The notes beneath the pieces were generated by a model. The model saw only the letters and a program-made list of their open reading frames with translations. It searched no databases and was not told the DNA's origin. The position numbers were made by a program, and so were the translations under genes. Shown here piece by piece: positions 16,871-26,033 of a DNA stretch of 64,000 nt. The stretch is from CAYZWU01 sp964482235 (lineage in GTDB: Bacteria > Planctomycetota > B15-G4 > CAYZWU01). The DNA is taken from contig CAYZWU010000024.1 of the NCBI GenBank assembly GCA_964482235.1, positions 10,235 through 74,234 on the forward strand, written 5' to 3'. The first letter of the stretch is position 1, and every line of letters starts with the position of its first letter.

Positions 16871-18298
16871 GTGGTGTTCGTTGGAAGAAAGAAGGAGCTG
16901 GCCGCTTTGCGTCAGCAAAACTGGCGCGACCGCACTCTCCTGGTTGCCGTTTACGGCCGAAGGCGGGTGGGAAAAACAGCCTTGGTGGAACACGCCTACA
17001 AGGATGACATCTTCTGGAAATTCGAAGGGATCGAACAGGGGAGTACCAAGACCCAGCTTCAGTTATTCCTCAAGCAGCTGAGTCGCTGCAGCGGAGCGGA
17101 GGAAAGCGAAAAAGCAAGAGACTGGGATGAGGCCTTTTCCCTGCTCAACGAGCAGCTGGCGGCATTGGTCAAGAAGAAACCCGGCCGCATCGTGGTGTTT
17201 TTCGATGAATTTCAGTGGCTTTGCGAGATGAAGCCCGGGCTTGTCTCCACATTCAAGTATTACTGGGATAACTTCTTCTCCAAATATCCCGGCTGTGTGT
17301 TTCTTCTCTGCGGATCTGTCTCCTCTTTCATCGTAAAAAAAGTCATTCAGTCACGGGCGCTGTACGGGCGGGTCGATCTGGAAATAAACTTGCAGCCCCT
17401 ATCGATCAGTGAGTGTCGATCGTTTCTAGCGGATGGTATCTACCAAGATCAGTATCTGGATATTCAAATGATCCTCGGTGGAGTGCCGCAATATCTGCTC
17501 GAGTTGAATCCCCGGATGAGCCTCACACAGAACCTGAATCAGTATGCCTTCAAATCGCATGGATTCTTCTTTCGGGAATTCGATCGGCTTTTCATCAGCC
17601 ACTTTGCGAGCCACAATATCTACGAGAGGATACTGCGTGCGCTGGCGCGGAAAAAAAGCACGCTTCAACAATTGGCCGGCGAGTGCAATACAACGAGCGG
17701 CGGAACGTTCAGCAACCAGATGAAGGAACTGGAGCTGGCCGGTTTCATTTCCAGATCCGCCTCTTTGCACAAGAAGCGGGCCGGGCGGCTGATCCGGTTC
17801 TCGATCAACGACGAGTTCCTCCATTTCTACTTCAGCTTCATCCAGCCCCACTCTGCTGAGATCATCTCGGGAAATCTGACCTTCCAGCACCTGACGCAAC
17901 ATCGTTCATTTGAACAGTGGCGCGGTTATGCCTTTGAGCGGCTCTGTCGGAAGCATTCCCACATGATCGCTGAACACCTGCAATTTGCCGGCATCCGGTA
18001 CAAGGCCGGCTCCTGGTTCACCCGCGGGTCCGACAAAGACCCCGGCGCACAAATCGACTTGATGTTCGACCGGGCGGACAAGGTGCTGACCATCTGTGAA
18101 GTCAAGTTCGTCAAGCGTCTGCAAGCTGACCGTCTGGGCCCGCAGTTCGAGCGGCGGTTGGCGCTCGCTGCGAAAGCCTATCCTTCCCACGCCATCGAGA
18201 AGGTGCTGATTCTTGGCCAGGATATCGAGGTCCCCGATCAGGTCCGTGCATGCTTCGATCATCTGCTGACTGCTGAAGCAGTGTTCGGCGAAGGATAG
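16871..18298 (+). CDS. COG1672-type AAA+ ATPase with C-terminal nuclease-like domain (paralogue 1)
   Basis: A 475-aa protein. Walker A is YGRRRVGKT (near residues 28-36), Walker B VVFFDEFQW, and sensor-like LLCGSVSSF follows. A winged-helix segment (STLQQLAGECNTTSGGTFSN) precedes a DUF234-like C-terminus with a PD-(D/E)xK-type core: AQIDLMF then ICEVKF. I place the start at GTG 16871: GGAG lies 6 nt upstream, and this codon aligns with the supported ATG of the paralogue at 26034-27458 (VVFVGR against MRFMGR). An ATG at 16859 has no ribosome site. Members are widespread, patchily distributed and thought to be mobile or defence-related, but their function is unproven. It is convergent with pip. 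Confidence 0.82.
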   Translation: MVFVGRKKELAALRQQNWRDRTLLVAVYGRRRVGKTALVEHAYKDDIFWKFEGIEQGSTKTQLQLFLKQLSRCSGAEESEKARDWDEAFSLLNEQLAALVKKKPGRIVVFFDEFQWLCEMKPGLVSTFKYYWDNFFSKYPGCVFLLCGSVSSFIVKKVIQSRALYGRVDLEINLQPLSISECRSFLADGIYQDQYLDIQMILGGVPQYLLELNPRMSLTQNLNQYAFKSHGFFFREFDRLFISHFASHNIYERILRALARKKSTLQQLAGECNTTSGGTFSNQMKELELAGFISRSASLHKKRAGRLIRFSINDEFLHFYFSFIQPHSAEIISGNLTFQHLTQHRSFEQWRGYAFERLCRKHSHMIAEHLQFAGIRYKAGSWFTRGSDKDPGAQIDLMFDRADKVLTICEVKFVKRLQADRLGPQFERRLALAAKAYPSHAIEKVLILGQDIEVPDQVRACFDHLLTAEAVFGEG

Positions 18299-18350
18299 CT
18301 ACAAGCTTGAAGTCATGGATCACTTCAGCGTCAGGGATGGCACCCTTGGC

Positions 18351-19400
18351 TCAAGAGGAGCTGGCGAACTCGGCAACAGCCTTGAGAAGGGCTGCCGTGG
18401 TCCCCTCTTCACCCTCGCTGTGGCCTGCCTCCTCCACCAGGATCAGCTTGGACCTTTTCAGCTGCTTGTGAAGGCGGAAGGCGCTCAGCGGCGGACAGAT
18501 CATGTCGTACCGCCCGTTGATGATCGTTGTGGGGATGTTCTTGATCTTGTGCGCATCGCGGATCAGCTGGTCCTTCTCGAGGAAGCAGAGGTTGGCCATG
18601 TAGTGGGCGTCGATCCTGGCGCAGGGAAGGATGTCCATTCCGCCGAAGGGCTGATTCACGTACTCGTCCGGAGTGTGCAGCCTGCCGATCTTCACGGAAT
18701 AGCGGCACCAGGCTGCGAGCACCTTCTTTTTAAGCGCCTGGTCCCGGGAGTCGAGGATCTTCTTCATGGCGCCGGGTGTGAACGGATCGCAGCCGTCGGG
18801 GAGCGCGGCCTCGAGCTCGGCGCGGAACTGCGGAAAGAAGCATCTGGTCGACCTTCCGCCCCAGAAATTGTCGATCTCGGCCGGCGTGCCGAGGAAGACG
18901 CCGCGGAGGACCATGCAGGACACCTTGTCGGGATGGGTCTCGGCATAGGCCAGGCCGAGGGTCGTTCCCCACGAGCCGCCGAAGATCATGATCTTCCCGT
19001 CGATCTCGAACAGGTCGAGCAGGTATCTGCGAAGCGCCTCGATGTCGGCGACCAGGTGGGCTGTCGTGTTTTCCATCACCTCGCCGAGGGGGACGCTTTT
19101 TCCCGAGCCGCGTTGATCGTGCAGGATGATGAAATACTTCCCGGGATCGAAGTACTGGGTCAGGCGGGGGTAGCACCCGAATCCGGGGCCGCCGTGAAGC
19201 ACGAAGACCGGTTTTCCTGTCGGGTTGCCGAAGAGCATGAAATGAATCGTATGCCTTTCGCTCACCCTCAGGTTGCCGGTGAAGAACGGATCGACAACGG
19301 GAAACAGTTGGGGGGATTCCTGCTGCTCCTCCGCTCGAGCCGGCGCAAGGGAAAGGGACAGCAGGAGAATGGACAGCCAGACGCTTTTCTTTTGAAGCAT
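18351..19400 (-). CDS. pip: Exported proline iminopeptidase (alpha/beta hydrolase)
   Basis: A 349-aa serine peptidase of family S33 that removes N-terminal proline. The oxyanion motif HGGPG is at residues 69-73, DQRGSGKS follows, and the nucleophile is S143 in GGSWGTT. The acid is expected in NGRYDMICP and the histidine in EEAGHSEGE. Unlike the usual cytoplasmic enzyme it starts with a signal peptide (MLQKKSVWLSILLLSLSLAPARAEE), so it probably works in the periplasm on peptides released outside. The ribosome site is weak (gagagaga). The next gene on this strand, upstream, is the CPBP protease. Confidence 0.87.
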   Translation of the reverse strand: MLQKKSVWLSILLLSLSLAPARAEEQQESPQLFPVVDPFFTGNLRVSERHTIHFMLFGNPTGKPVFVLHGGPGFGCYPRLTQYFDPGKYFIILHDQRGSGKSVPLGEVMENTTAHLVADIEALRRYLLDLFEIDGKIMIFGGSWGTTLGLAYAETHPDKVSCMVLRGVFLGTPAEIDNFWGGRSTRCFFPQFRAELEAALPDGCDPFTPGAMKKILDSRDQALKKKVLAAWCRYSVKIGRLHTPDEYVNQPFGGMDILPCARIDAHYMANLCFLEKDQLIRDAHKIKNIPTTIINGRYDMICPPLSAFRLHKQLKRSKLILVEEAGHSEGEEGTTAALLKAVAEFASSS

Positions 19401-19444
19401 GGTTCTGTCTCTCTCGATTCGTATTTATTACAGGTTCCGAGGCG

Positions 19445-20191
19445 TCAAAGCTGACTGTTTTCGTTCACTTGCCCGGAAGAAAGCACCTTCGGTCCGAGCA
19501 GCATGCCGATGAGATCCACCAGGAAGTGGAGGAATATCGGGATCCAGAGCGACTGGGTGATCACGAAGATCAAACCGAACACGCCTGCGAGGAAGAAGAT
19601 CTTGCACGCGGCGCGCGCACCCTGGTAGGAGTGGCTGGCGCCGAAGATCACAGCGGGCACCGCGACCGCGACGGCCGCGCCGAGAGCTGAGTCGCCGGCA
19701 AAGTGCGCCACGTAGGCGATGAGAAAGCCGCGGTAGAGGATCTCCTCCGACAGTGACGCCGCCGTCACCAGGACGAGGGAGTGCCTCAGCTCACGGGGCG
19801 TTTCCGGCATGAAGGGCGTGTCCCGCCGCCACCTGGCCCTCGTGGCGGGCAGGCGTTTCGGAGCGAGCTCATACCGGGTGTCCGCAGCGTAGAGGATCAG
19901 GAAGAAAAGCGCCAGCAGCAAGCCCCATCCCAGCCGGTCCGGGGGGACGGTCAATCCCAGATCCTGCCAGGGCCTCTCGGCGAACCACCAGATCAGCAGG
20001 GCGCCGCCACCGAGCAGAACCAGCATCGCGCCGTTGCACCAGTAGAGAAAGATCTTCTGCCCCGTATCGAGGGGCAAAGGTTCGGTTCCCTCCGCATCGG
20101 CGAGCGCGTGCCGCCGCTGTACCGCTCCGAATACGGGGAGGACCAGGCCGATGAGAGCGGCCAGCAGGTGATCGAAAACAGTGAGTGACAT
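19445..20191 (-). CDS. CPBP-family intramembrane metalloprotease
   Basis: A 248-aa polytopic membrane protein (hydrophobic segments about 8-24, 47-70, 87-103, 137-165, 172-185, 196-213 and 215-232). The CPBP (Abi) motifs are complete: EEILYR (E149, E150, R154), FGASH (H187) and FLHFLVD (H222, D226). Family members cleave substrates within the membrane (Rce1-like) and some process bacteriocin or peptide signals. The substrate here is unknown. The region just upstream of its start holds the 33-bp inverted repeat, separating it from the transglutaminase gene on the same strand. No strong ribosome site. Confidence 0.85.
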   Translation of the reverse strand: MSLTVFDHLLAALIGLVLPVFGAVQRRHALADAEGTEPLPLDTGQKIFLYWCNGAMLVLLGGGALLIWWFAERPWQDLGLTVPPDRLGWGLLLALFFLILYAADTRYELAPKRLPATRARWRRDTPFMPETPRELRHSLVLVTAASLSEEILYRGFLIAYVAHFAGDSALGAAVAVAVPAVIFGASHSYQGARAACKIFFLAGVFGLIFVITQSLWIPIFLHFLVDLIGMLLGPKVLSSGQVNENSQL

Positions 20192-20201
20192 CTTTGGCGA
20201 T

Positions 20202-20302
20202 GATACCGAGCCCGCGCAATCTCCGCCATATTCGGGTGAGGAGGTGCTGAATTCGGGTGCGGCTCCGTACGAATATGGCGGAGATTGCGCGGGCTCGGTA
20301 TC
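20202..20302. repeat. Perfect 33-bp inverted repeat with 35-nt spacer
   Basis: The left arm 20202-20234 (starting GATACCGAGCCCGCGC) and right arm 20270-20302 are exact reverse complements over 33 nt. The 35-nt spacer contains EcoRI-type GAATTC and, with the arm end, two copies of ATTCGGGTG (one at the arm/spacer border, one inside). There is no T-tract on either strand, so it is not a typical intrinsic terminator. It lies between two minus-strand genes, 3 nt from the transglutaminase stop and 10 nt from the CPBP start. A 22/25 copy of an arm lies at 16735. It looks like a MITE/REP-like element. Confidence 0.85.
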
Positions 20303-20304
20303 CC

Positions 20305-22446
20305 CTACTTTCCTCCCTCATCAACCGCCGGTGAAAGCTCCATCACCAGGGTTCCGCTTCCCTCGCTATCCCGGAGCAGGCGCCCCTTCCCGTCCACCCA
20401 GATCAGGATCGGCGTGCCGGCAAAGGCGAACTCGAGCTTGCGGCACTCGACCTCCTTCCCGCCCCAGGTGATCGTCTCCTTCCCCTTCGTCGTGACCTGC
20501 GCGGGAAGGATCTGCATCGATGCGGGGTGGAAGATCTTGAAGGTGATCGTCTCGTCCTTCTCCTCGGGAGCCGCGGCGGCAAGAAAGGCGAGAAGGGCGA
20601 CGCAGTTGTTGTGCAGCAGCAGGACGCCGTCGGGCAACTTGATCGTGCGCTCGATCGGCGGGCCGCCCTGCACGATCTTCTCCTTCACCTCGCCATTGAT
20701 GAAATCGCAGTCGAGGGTGAAGTCCGTGCCCCGGACCTTGCCCTTGGCGTGGAAGTCGATGGGGAAGCCCTCCCTCGTCACCTTCCAGTCGTACTGCCCG
20801 GTGAGAATCCCGGTGAAATCGATCGTACCCGTGCAGGAGTAGCCGCTCTCCCCGAAGCTCTTTACGGTCATGGTCTCCGTGCCGATCCGCGTTCCCTGCG
20901 AGCTGTAGGTGAAGGTGTATGTCCTGCCCACATCGAAGGGCACCTGCCCGCGCAGGCGCAGGCCCGTCGCCTCCTTCCCCATGACCAGCGAGCCGGCCCG
21001 GTAGTCGAGCACCTTCATCGTTTTCGGGATGAAGGCGGTCTTGGTGCCGAGGCGGATGTGCCCCGAGTCGACGTAGTCGATCTCCTTCGCCGTGGAGTCC
21101 ACGGTGATCCAGCCGGCATCGCCCATGTAGACCTCGCTCCAGGCGTGCTGCCCGAAGCTGCCGCCGTGGTCCGGCGTGTACATGCAGCCAGTCGCGAGTC
21201 GCGACGGGATGCCCACGGCGCGACAGAAGGCGGTGAGCAGCCTCGAGTGGGATCCGCACTCGCCCTTGCGCGTGTCGAAGGTGTGGCGCGACGAGCCGCC
21301 CGGAATCTTGTAGGTGATCTCGTCGGACACCCACTTCGACAACCGGCATGCCGCTTCCCACGAGTCGGCCGCGCCCTTCGTGATCTCCCTGGCCTTCTTC
21401 ACGAGCACGGGATCGTTCGACTCGATCATGAAGTCCGGGTCGAGGCACTTCTTCAGCGTTTCATCTCCGCTGAAATCCGGCGGGGGGAAGGGAGGCGCGT
21501 TCTTTCCGTCGAACCTCTTGTGCTCGATCTCGAAGACGCCCTTGATCAGGTTCTCCTTCACCTCGCCCTCGAACTTCTGGCCCGGCACGTTGAGGCTCTC
21601 GGCCGTGACCCATTCGCCGGCGGTCCGGATCTCCGCCTCGACCTTCATGTAGGTGATCGACTGGAAGTCCGCGATGGCCACGTCCACCTTGCCGAAGATC
21701 GACTCGTCGAGATCGCTCCTCTTGATCTTGCCCTTCACCGAGGCGTCGGTGAGGTAGAAGACCATCCCCGTGGAATCCTCGGTCCTCACGTTGCGCGCCG
21801 TGGCGGCGTCGATCCAGAGCTTCTCGACGAGCCCGTTGGTCTTGTTCACGGCGGAGAAGACGAGGCATTCGTGCTCCCTGCCGATGAACCGGAGCTTCTC
21901 GACCCCCTCGCGGGTAAACGTCTTTTCCTGGATCTCGAGCTGCAGCGGCTCGAAGAACCGGTACATGCCGGTCTTCTCCTTTCCGGGGCCGAGGTCGCGG
22001 AGGAGAAAGGGGAATGACATCCTGTCCTCGATCATCACGCCCGGTTCGAGGGCCACGGTCTTCGGCTTCCCGCCGTCCCTTGGCGTGAAGCGGACCTCCT
22101 TCTCGTCGATGCGATAGGTTCCTCCCAGCTTCTGGTCACCCTGCTTGATGTCGTAGTCCATGAAGAGGTGCCGGCCGGTGACGGGATCCCTTTTCTCGAG
22201 AAACGTCATGGTCACGTCGAAGTCCTGGCCTAGTGCCTTGAGCTCGAGGATCGTCTTCGTGCGGATCTCGGTGGGATTGCCGTCTTTTCCCGGTGAGATG
22301 TCGACCTTCGCATAACCGGCCAGGGTGCCGCTGATCTCGACGCCGTAATAGAGCGTTTCCTGTTCGGCCTGCGAAGCGAGGACCGGCAGTGCAAGAAGGA
22401 GCGAGAAGAAGATGGGGGAGAGGCGGAAGAGGGTCCTGGCTTTCAT
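20305..22446 (-). CDS. Exported transglutaminase-like (cysteine protease fold) protein
   Basis: A 713-aa secreted protein. The start ATG has GGAGGT 6 nt upstream and opens a signal peptide (MKARTLFRLSPIFFSLLLAL); the ORF to 22638 is an overextension. The N-terminal 300 residues are beta-rich and resemble DUF3108-type domains (YYGVEISGTLAGYAKVDI). The transglutaminase core has the full triad: C397 in KGECGSHS, H434 in QHAWSEVY and D450 in TVDST. A second beta-rich repeat of the N-terminal type follows from about 490 (FTYSSQGTRIGTETMTV). Such proteins act as periplasmic peptidases or cross-linkers; the substrate is unknown. Confidence 0.87.
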   Translation of the reverse strand: MKARTLFRLSPIFFSLLLALPVLASQAEQETLYYGVEISGTLAGYAKVDISPGKDGNPTEIRTKTILELKALGQDFDVTMTFLEKRDPVTGRHLFMDYDIKQGDQKLGGTYRIDEKEVRFTPRDGGKPKTVALEPGVMIEDRMSFPFLLRDLGPGKEKTGMYRFFEPLQLEIQEKTFTREGVEKLRFIGREHECLVFSAVNKTNGLVEKLWIDAATARNVRTEDSTGMVFYLTDASVKGKIKRSDLDESIFGKVDVAIADFQSITYMKVEAEIRTAGEWVTAESLNVPGQKFEGEVKENLIKGVFEIEHKRFDGKNAPPFPPPDFSGDETLKKCLDPDFMIESNDPVLVKKAREITKGAADSWEAACRLSKWVSDEITYKIPGGSSRHTFDTRKGECGSHSRLLTAFCRAVGIPSRLATGCMYTPDHGGSFGQHAWSEVYMGDAGWITVDSTAKEIDYVDSGHIRLGTKTAFIPKTMKVLDYRAGSLVMGKEATGLRLRGQVPFDVGRTYTFTYSSQGTRIGTETMTVKSFGESGYSCTGTIDFTGILTGQYDWKVTREGFPIDFHAKGKVRGTDFTLDCDFINGEVKEKIVQGGPPIERTIKLPDGVLLLHNNCVALLAFLAAAAPEEKDETITFKIFHPASMQILPAQVTTKGKETITWGGKEVECRKLEFAFAGTPILIWVDGKGRLLRDSEGSGTLVMELSPAVDEGGK

Positions 22447-22646
22447 CGTGACCTCCAGAGCCGGTCGGCCCGGGTTCGGCACGGCTTCAGGGTAATCCCG
22501 GCGTCTCCATGCCGCGGGAGTAGAGCGTCGGCTGACAGCGCGCCGCTCCAGGTGCGATGCCTGAAGGCCTGTGTCCACATTGATTGTCGCAATCAGGATA
22601 GCGCCCGATCCTGTTGCGGGCAAGGATCCCTTCCCCATGCGGCATC

Positions 22647-22675
22647 TTGAAAAAAAGCCGTTTCTGGAATAGAAT
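22647..22675 (+). promoter_or_regulatory. Sigma-70 type promoter of the FG-GAP gene
   Basis: TTGAAA (22647-22652), a 17-nt spacer and TAGAAT (22670-22675). The predicted start would give a leader of about 43 nt to the ATG at 22725, which has an AAGGAG site. Confidence 0.55.
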
Positions 22676-22724
22676 GTCTTTCATCTGGAAAGCCTGCCCA
22701 AGCCAATCGAAAGGAGAATCCGAG

Positions 22725-24005
22725 ATGACAACGATTCGTATCTTCATCCTGTCCTTCATCGTATTGATCGGGTTCGCCTCCGCGGCCGCGGCGCAGACGA
22801 CGCCGAATTTCGATCCGGGCCGCTACATCCTGAGCAACGGTGATCCCATGCTCGGCGACAACATCTACTCCGCCCCCTCGGTCTGCGACTGGAACGGCGA
22901 CGGCAGCAAGGATCTCCTCGTCGGCGTTTTCTACACCGGAAGCGTGGTTCTCTTCCTGAACCAGGGGACCAACAGCGATCCGGTCTTCGGATCGGGCACG
23001 CTGGTGGAGGCGGACGGCGCGCCGATCAACGTGGGCTACGGTTGATGCATCGGCGCCTCTCCACATGGCGTGGACTGGAACTCCGACGGCCTGATCGACC
23101 TTCTCTGCGGCGAATCGGACGGCACGGTTCATCTCTACATCAACGTGGGATCGGCGGGATCCCCTCTGCTCACCGACGCGGGCCTCCTCCAGGTCGGAGG
23201 GAGCACCCTGACCGTGGGATCGTATTCCATGCCCTACGTCGTCAACTGGAATCACGACCGTCCTCTCGATCTCATCGTTGGATCGAGCGACGGCACGGTC
23301 CGGCTCTTCATCAACGACGGGACATCGACGAATCCCCACTTCTCAGCGGAACAGTACGTGCTCGACGGCGGCGCCCACCTCGACGTGGGCAGCCGGGCAT
23401 CGCCCTGCGCCGCCGACATGAACGGTGACGGCCTCTTCGACCTGGTCGTGGGAACCTACGACGGAACTCTTCTTTTCTACCGGAATCAGGGCGTGCTGGG
23501 ACTGCCGGCTTTTTCCGGTTCCTCTTTGCTGGGTGTCACGGGCGAGCCGATCGAAACCTCGTACACGTCCCGCCCCGACGCCGTCGACTGGAACGAGGAC
23601 GGCCTGATCGACATCCTGTCCGGCAGCTACGTCTGCATCCCCCAGCTCTATCTCGGCAGCGGCGACAAGGTCCATGTGCCCGAGCTCGACGTCTTCTACG
23701 CGGGCTGGTACGTTCCGCCGGGAGGGGGGACGGTCAGCTTCGAGGTGACGGTGGTCAATCCTCACGACACGGCGATCACGGCTGATCTCTATGTCGCCGT
23801 TCAATGCGCACAGGTGGGTTTCTGGGGGCCTGTCAAGAACTTCCAGAACGTGACCCTGGGGCCGGGACAGCAGATCCAGGCCACCTTGAACCAGTACATT
23901 CCCGGTGTTGCGCCCATGGGTTCATACATGTTCACCGTGTTCCTGGGCGACAGCGCCACGTGGACCTTCACGAACATGGATTATTTCTACACCTACAAGA
24001 TGTGA
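22725..24005 (+). pseudogene. FG-GAP/VCBS-repeat secreted protein, interrupted by an in-frame TGA
   Basis: A single reading frame starts at 22725 (AAGGAG upstream, signal peptide MTTIRIFILSFIVLIGFAS) and runs to 24005, broken only by TGA at 23043-23045. It encodes FG-GAP propeller blades with Asp-rich calcium-type motifs: DWNGDGSKDLLVG, DWNSDGLIDLLCG, NWNHDRPLDLIVG, DMNGDGLFDLVVG, DWNEDGLIDILSG. The C-terminal 100 residues are a separate beta domain. Sibling blades have 9 residues between VG and the DG-loop, while the broken blade has 13. The extra four codons are TGA TGC ATC GGC (23043-23054), so a 12-nt insertion probably created the stop. The first product would be only 106 aa; a second start near 23070 has no good ribosome site. 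Confidence 0.75.
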
Positions 24006-24094
24006 TACCAGAGACCGCTCCGGGAGACGCTCGGCCGGGAAACTCGTTTCTGGCAAATAGCGCTTCAGGGGCAAATCGAGAGGAGTAAGCTGCC

Positions 24095-25987
24095 ATGCTA
24101 GCCCTGATGTTGACGCTCTTCATCTTCTGTCCCGCACCGCAGGATTTCGATCCCGACCCGGAGGGAACGGCGGCCCGCTGGATCGTTGTCTACAACGCGA
24201 ACTGGCCCGACAACAACAGCAACGGCTTCGGCGACTCCGAGGAGGTGGCGCGCTACTTCGCCATGCGCCGCGGCGTACCGGGCAACCAGGTGATGGGGGT
24301 GGCCTGCTCTACCGGTTCCAATTACTACTACCCTTCGGGCCAGGACGGCTGGGAACTCTTCTGGGACGAGATGGTCGAGCCGCTGCGCACGGCGACGTCG
24401 TACTTCGACGAGGATTACATCCTGGGATTCGTCTTCTGCCATGGCATCCCCTACAGGCTCAGCCCGCCCGGTGCCGGGACGCGGGCGCTCGACACCACGC
24501 TGATGTGGCTCTGGAACATCGGGGACCGCGACGCCCCCCTTTTCATGAACTACGGCAACAGGGACGTCTACAGGGATCAGGCGCCCGGCTTCGGCACCGA
24601 TCCCGGTAGGTTCGACCCGGCCGTGCACCGTCAGAACGACTCGCGCACCTACCTGGTGGCGCGTCTCGACGGGCTCGACGTGGAGCACTCGATCGAGCTG
24701 GTGGACTCGGCGCTCTACGGCGACGCCTACATCTCGCCCCTTCCCGGCTACTACACCGGCACGGCCTACTGCGACACGCGGTACGGCCTCTACGACTGGT
24801 CCCAGCTGGCCGACTACCCCTACGGCCACGGCACGTACGCGAACGCGGACAAGGACATGGCCTACGGCCGGCAGTGGATCGAGCAGGCCGGTTTCACCCT
24901 GATGTGGGAGCCCTACGGGACGGAGATCGGCGAGAGCGGTGCCGAGTTCGAGAACGGCCAGCCCGCACTGTCCGCCCCTGACGCGCTCTGGTATCAGGGC
25001 TGGTACAACTATGTCCAGTACTTCGACGTCTGGGAGTGGAAGGTCGGCTCCGCGGCCTGCGACCTGAACTCGAATTCCATCGCCAACTTTCGCCAGGCCT
25101 CGCCCGGTTCCTTCCTGGGGAACGCCCTGCTGCGCGGACTCACCTGCGGGGCCGGCTGCATCGCGGAGCCTTATCTCGACGGCCATCCCTTTCCCGAGGT
25201 CTTCATCTACTACATCCTCAACGGCTACCCCTTTGCCGAGACGGCCCGCGTGAGCGATCCCCGGGCGAAGTGGACCCAGGTCTACATCGGCGATCCTCTC
25301 TACCAGCCGATGCGCCTGGACAAGGTTCCGCTCGTCGACACCCAGGCGCCGCCGCCCTGCCAGATGCTCGAGGCCGCGGCCACTGCCACGTCCGGCGAGT
25401 GGCGCTTTCGCACCATGCTCGACACGACGGGATTCCTTCCCGACCTGGGCACGCTTGCACTGCACCACGGAGGGACGCCGGATTACGGATTCACCGTTTC
25501 GGGAGAGGACGACCGCGCCCGCCTTTTCCATACCGCCTACATCACCGGTCTGGGAAGCGACGAGCTGATCCATTATCGCGCCGATTACACCGATCCGGCA
25601 GGGAACGTCGGCCCGGGCGAGGACATGGTGGCTCACACCGCACTGGAATCCCAGCCCGTGGTGACGCGGATCCTGGCGTCGGAGACGACGATCCCTTCCG
25701 GTACGACTTTCGACCTCGAGGTCGTGTTCGGCGCGCAGGACGGCATCACGTCGTTCACCGCCTACAGCGTGACCGTCACGGCCGCACACATGGGCTGGAG
25801 CGATCTCGACATCACGCGGATGTTCAGGAATCCGCCCGCCGTGCTCTACGACTCGGCCGACGACACGGTCATCGCCTCGCGCCGCGAGGACGTGCTCCTG
25901 CTCGATCCGGGGACCTACGTCTTCGAGATCGAGGCCGCATCTTCGGCCGGCACGGATTCCGACAGCGTGACGATCGTCGTGAATTGA
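24095..25987 (+). CDS. TIGR03790-family secreted protein
   Basis: A 630-aa protein with a short hydrophobic leader (MLALMLTLFIFCPAPQ) and an AGGAG ribosome site. The sequence matches the TIGR03790 plan: WIVVYNANWPDNNSNG, SEEVARYFAMRRGVP, DYILGFVFCHGIPYRL, and near the end of the domain EPYLDGHPFPEVFIYYILNG and IGDPLYQP. The C-terminal 200 residues are Ig/beta-sandwich-like. The family occurs in Planctomycetota, Acidobacteriota and similar groups and has no known biochemical role. It lies 89 nt after the FG-GAP gene and may be co-transcribed. It is convergent with the second ATPase gene. Confidence 0.8.
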   Translation: MLALMLTLFIFCPAPQDFDPDPEGTAARWIVVYNANWPDNNSNGFGDSEEVARYFAMRRGVPGNQVMGVACSTGSNYYYPSGQDGWELFWDEMVEPLRTATSYFDEDYILGFVFCHGIPYRLSPPGAGTRALDTTLMWLWNIGDRDAPLFMNYGNRDVYRDQAPGFGTDPGRFDPAVHRQNDSRTYLVARLDGLDVEHSIELVDSALYGDAYISPLPGYYTGTAYCDTRYGLYDWSQLADYPYGHGTYANADKDMAYGRQWIEQAGFTLMWEPYGTEIGESGAEFENGQPALSAPDALWYQGWYNYVQYFDVWEWKVGSAACDLNSNSIANFRQASPGSFLGNALLRGLTCGAGCIAEPYLDGHPFPEVFIYYILNGYPFAETARVSDPRAKWTQVYIGDPLYQPMRLDKVPLVDTQAPPPCQMLEAAATATSGEWRFRTMLDTTGFLPDLGTLALHHGGTPDYGFTVSGEDDRARLFHTAYITGLGSDELIHYRADYTDPAGNVGPGEDMVAHTALESQPVVTRILASETTIPSGTTFDLEVVFGAQDGITSFTAYSVTVTAAHMGWSDLDITRMFRNPPAVLYDSADDTVIASRREDVLLLDPGTYVFEIEAASSAGTDSDSVTIVVN

Positions 25988-26033
25988 TGTGAAATGTTCG
26001 GGGCAAGACTCCGCAAGCGAAGGTTTTTCCCGG

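Noticed and set aside
20202..20302. Inverted repeat as an intrinsic terminator
   Set aside because: Arms are far longer than usual and there is no T-tract on either strand; it also sits right before a gene start.
23043..23045. TGA in the FG-GAP gene as a selenocysteine codon
   Set aside because: The next codon is Cys, but the downstream sequence forms only a 4-bp stem. FG-GAP proteins are not selenoproteins, and blade comparison points to a 12-nt insertion.
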